Virus record (IMG/VR): IMGVR_UViG_3300049893_000373
Span: 1-20,083 of that record
Reading direction: 5' to 3' (one strand)
From: a virus
DNA length: 20,083 nucleotides
A program made the position numbers and the translations under genes. Shown piece after piece: positions 20,019 through 20,083 of this stretch. A model generated the notes under the pieces. The model was given only the letters and a program-made list of their open reading frames with translations, did not search any database and was not told where the DNA came from. How positions within the stretch are numbered: the stretch's first letter is position 1; each line of letters starts with the position of its first letter.

Positions 20019-20083
20019 AACAAATCTTTATTTTTTATTTTGTTTTTTGTGAGCCAAGTTATCCACAGGGGGGAGAGAGAAAC
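20019..20083. promoter_or_regulatory. AT-rich leader with DnaA-box-like site and G6 run
   Basis: No gene is seen in this last stretch. From 20019 to about 20050 the DNA is almost pure A/T. A perfect match to the bacterial DnaA box TTATNCACA lies at 20059-20067, followed by six G at 20068-20073 and a purine run. It may hold the promoter of the packaging operon, a replication start or the cohesive-end site. TTGGCT on the minus strand could be a -35, but no good -10 follows. Confidence 0.35.

Overview
This window is a late-gene block of a tailed double-stranded DNA bacteriophage with a long non-contractile tail (siphovirus, HK97-type head). All genes I can support, about 33, lie on the minus strand and are tightly packed, many with overlapping stop and start codons (TAATG or ATGA). 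Transcription therefore runs from the right edge to the left edge. I saw no integrase, repressor, tRNA or CRISPR array. The host cannot be read directly. The gene order, the M15 endolysin and the small Cys-rich proteins resemble phages of (freshwater) Actinobacteria, but that is an inference.

In transcription order, the right half builds the particle. It runs from an HNH endonuclease through a probable small terminase, large terminase, a 52-residue membrane protein, portal, prohead protease, a conserved unknown protein and the HK97-fold major capsid protein. A 125-base gap with four direct repeats precedes the capsid gene. A 54-residue protein, head-tail connector, tail terminator, major tail protein and a tail assembly chaperone made by a -1 frameshift follow. 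Then come an HK97 gp10-like protein, tape measure protein, distal tail protein, tail fibre and two small proteins.

The middle carries lysis genes (M15 peptidase endolysin and two small membrane proteins, holin candidates), then a glycosyltransferase and a small membrane protein. The left third is a DNA-processing segment: a stand-alone primase-polymerase domain between two related small Cys-rich proteins, a protein of unknown function, a Rad52-family annealing protein with a C-terminal Cys-rich tail, a Cys-rich reading frame with no normal start codon, and a possible nuclease. A non-coding stretch of about 380 bases (1912-2293) follows. It holds several hairpins, a terminator-like structure, a G6-TA-G6 tract and a plausible promoter. 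That promoter would serve a last operon: a small acidic protein, an endonuclease VII-like HNH protein, a lysozyme-like protein, a second glycosyltransferase and a truncated gene at the left edge.

The most unusual items are the start-less Cys-rich frame at the end of the Rad52-like gene, the repeats in front of the capsid gene, the structured non-coding segment at 2134-2269, the paired Cys-rich proteins flanking the primase-polymerase, and a strong excess of AGATCT/GATC sites.
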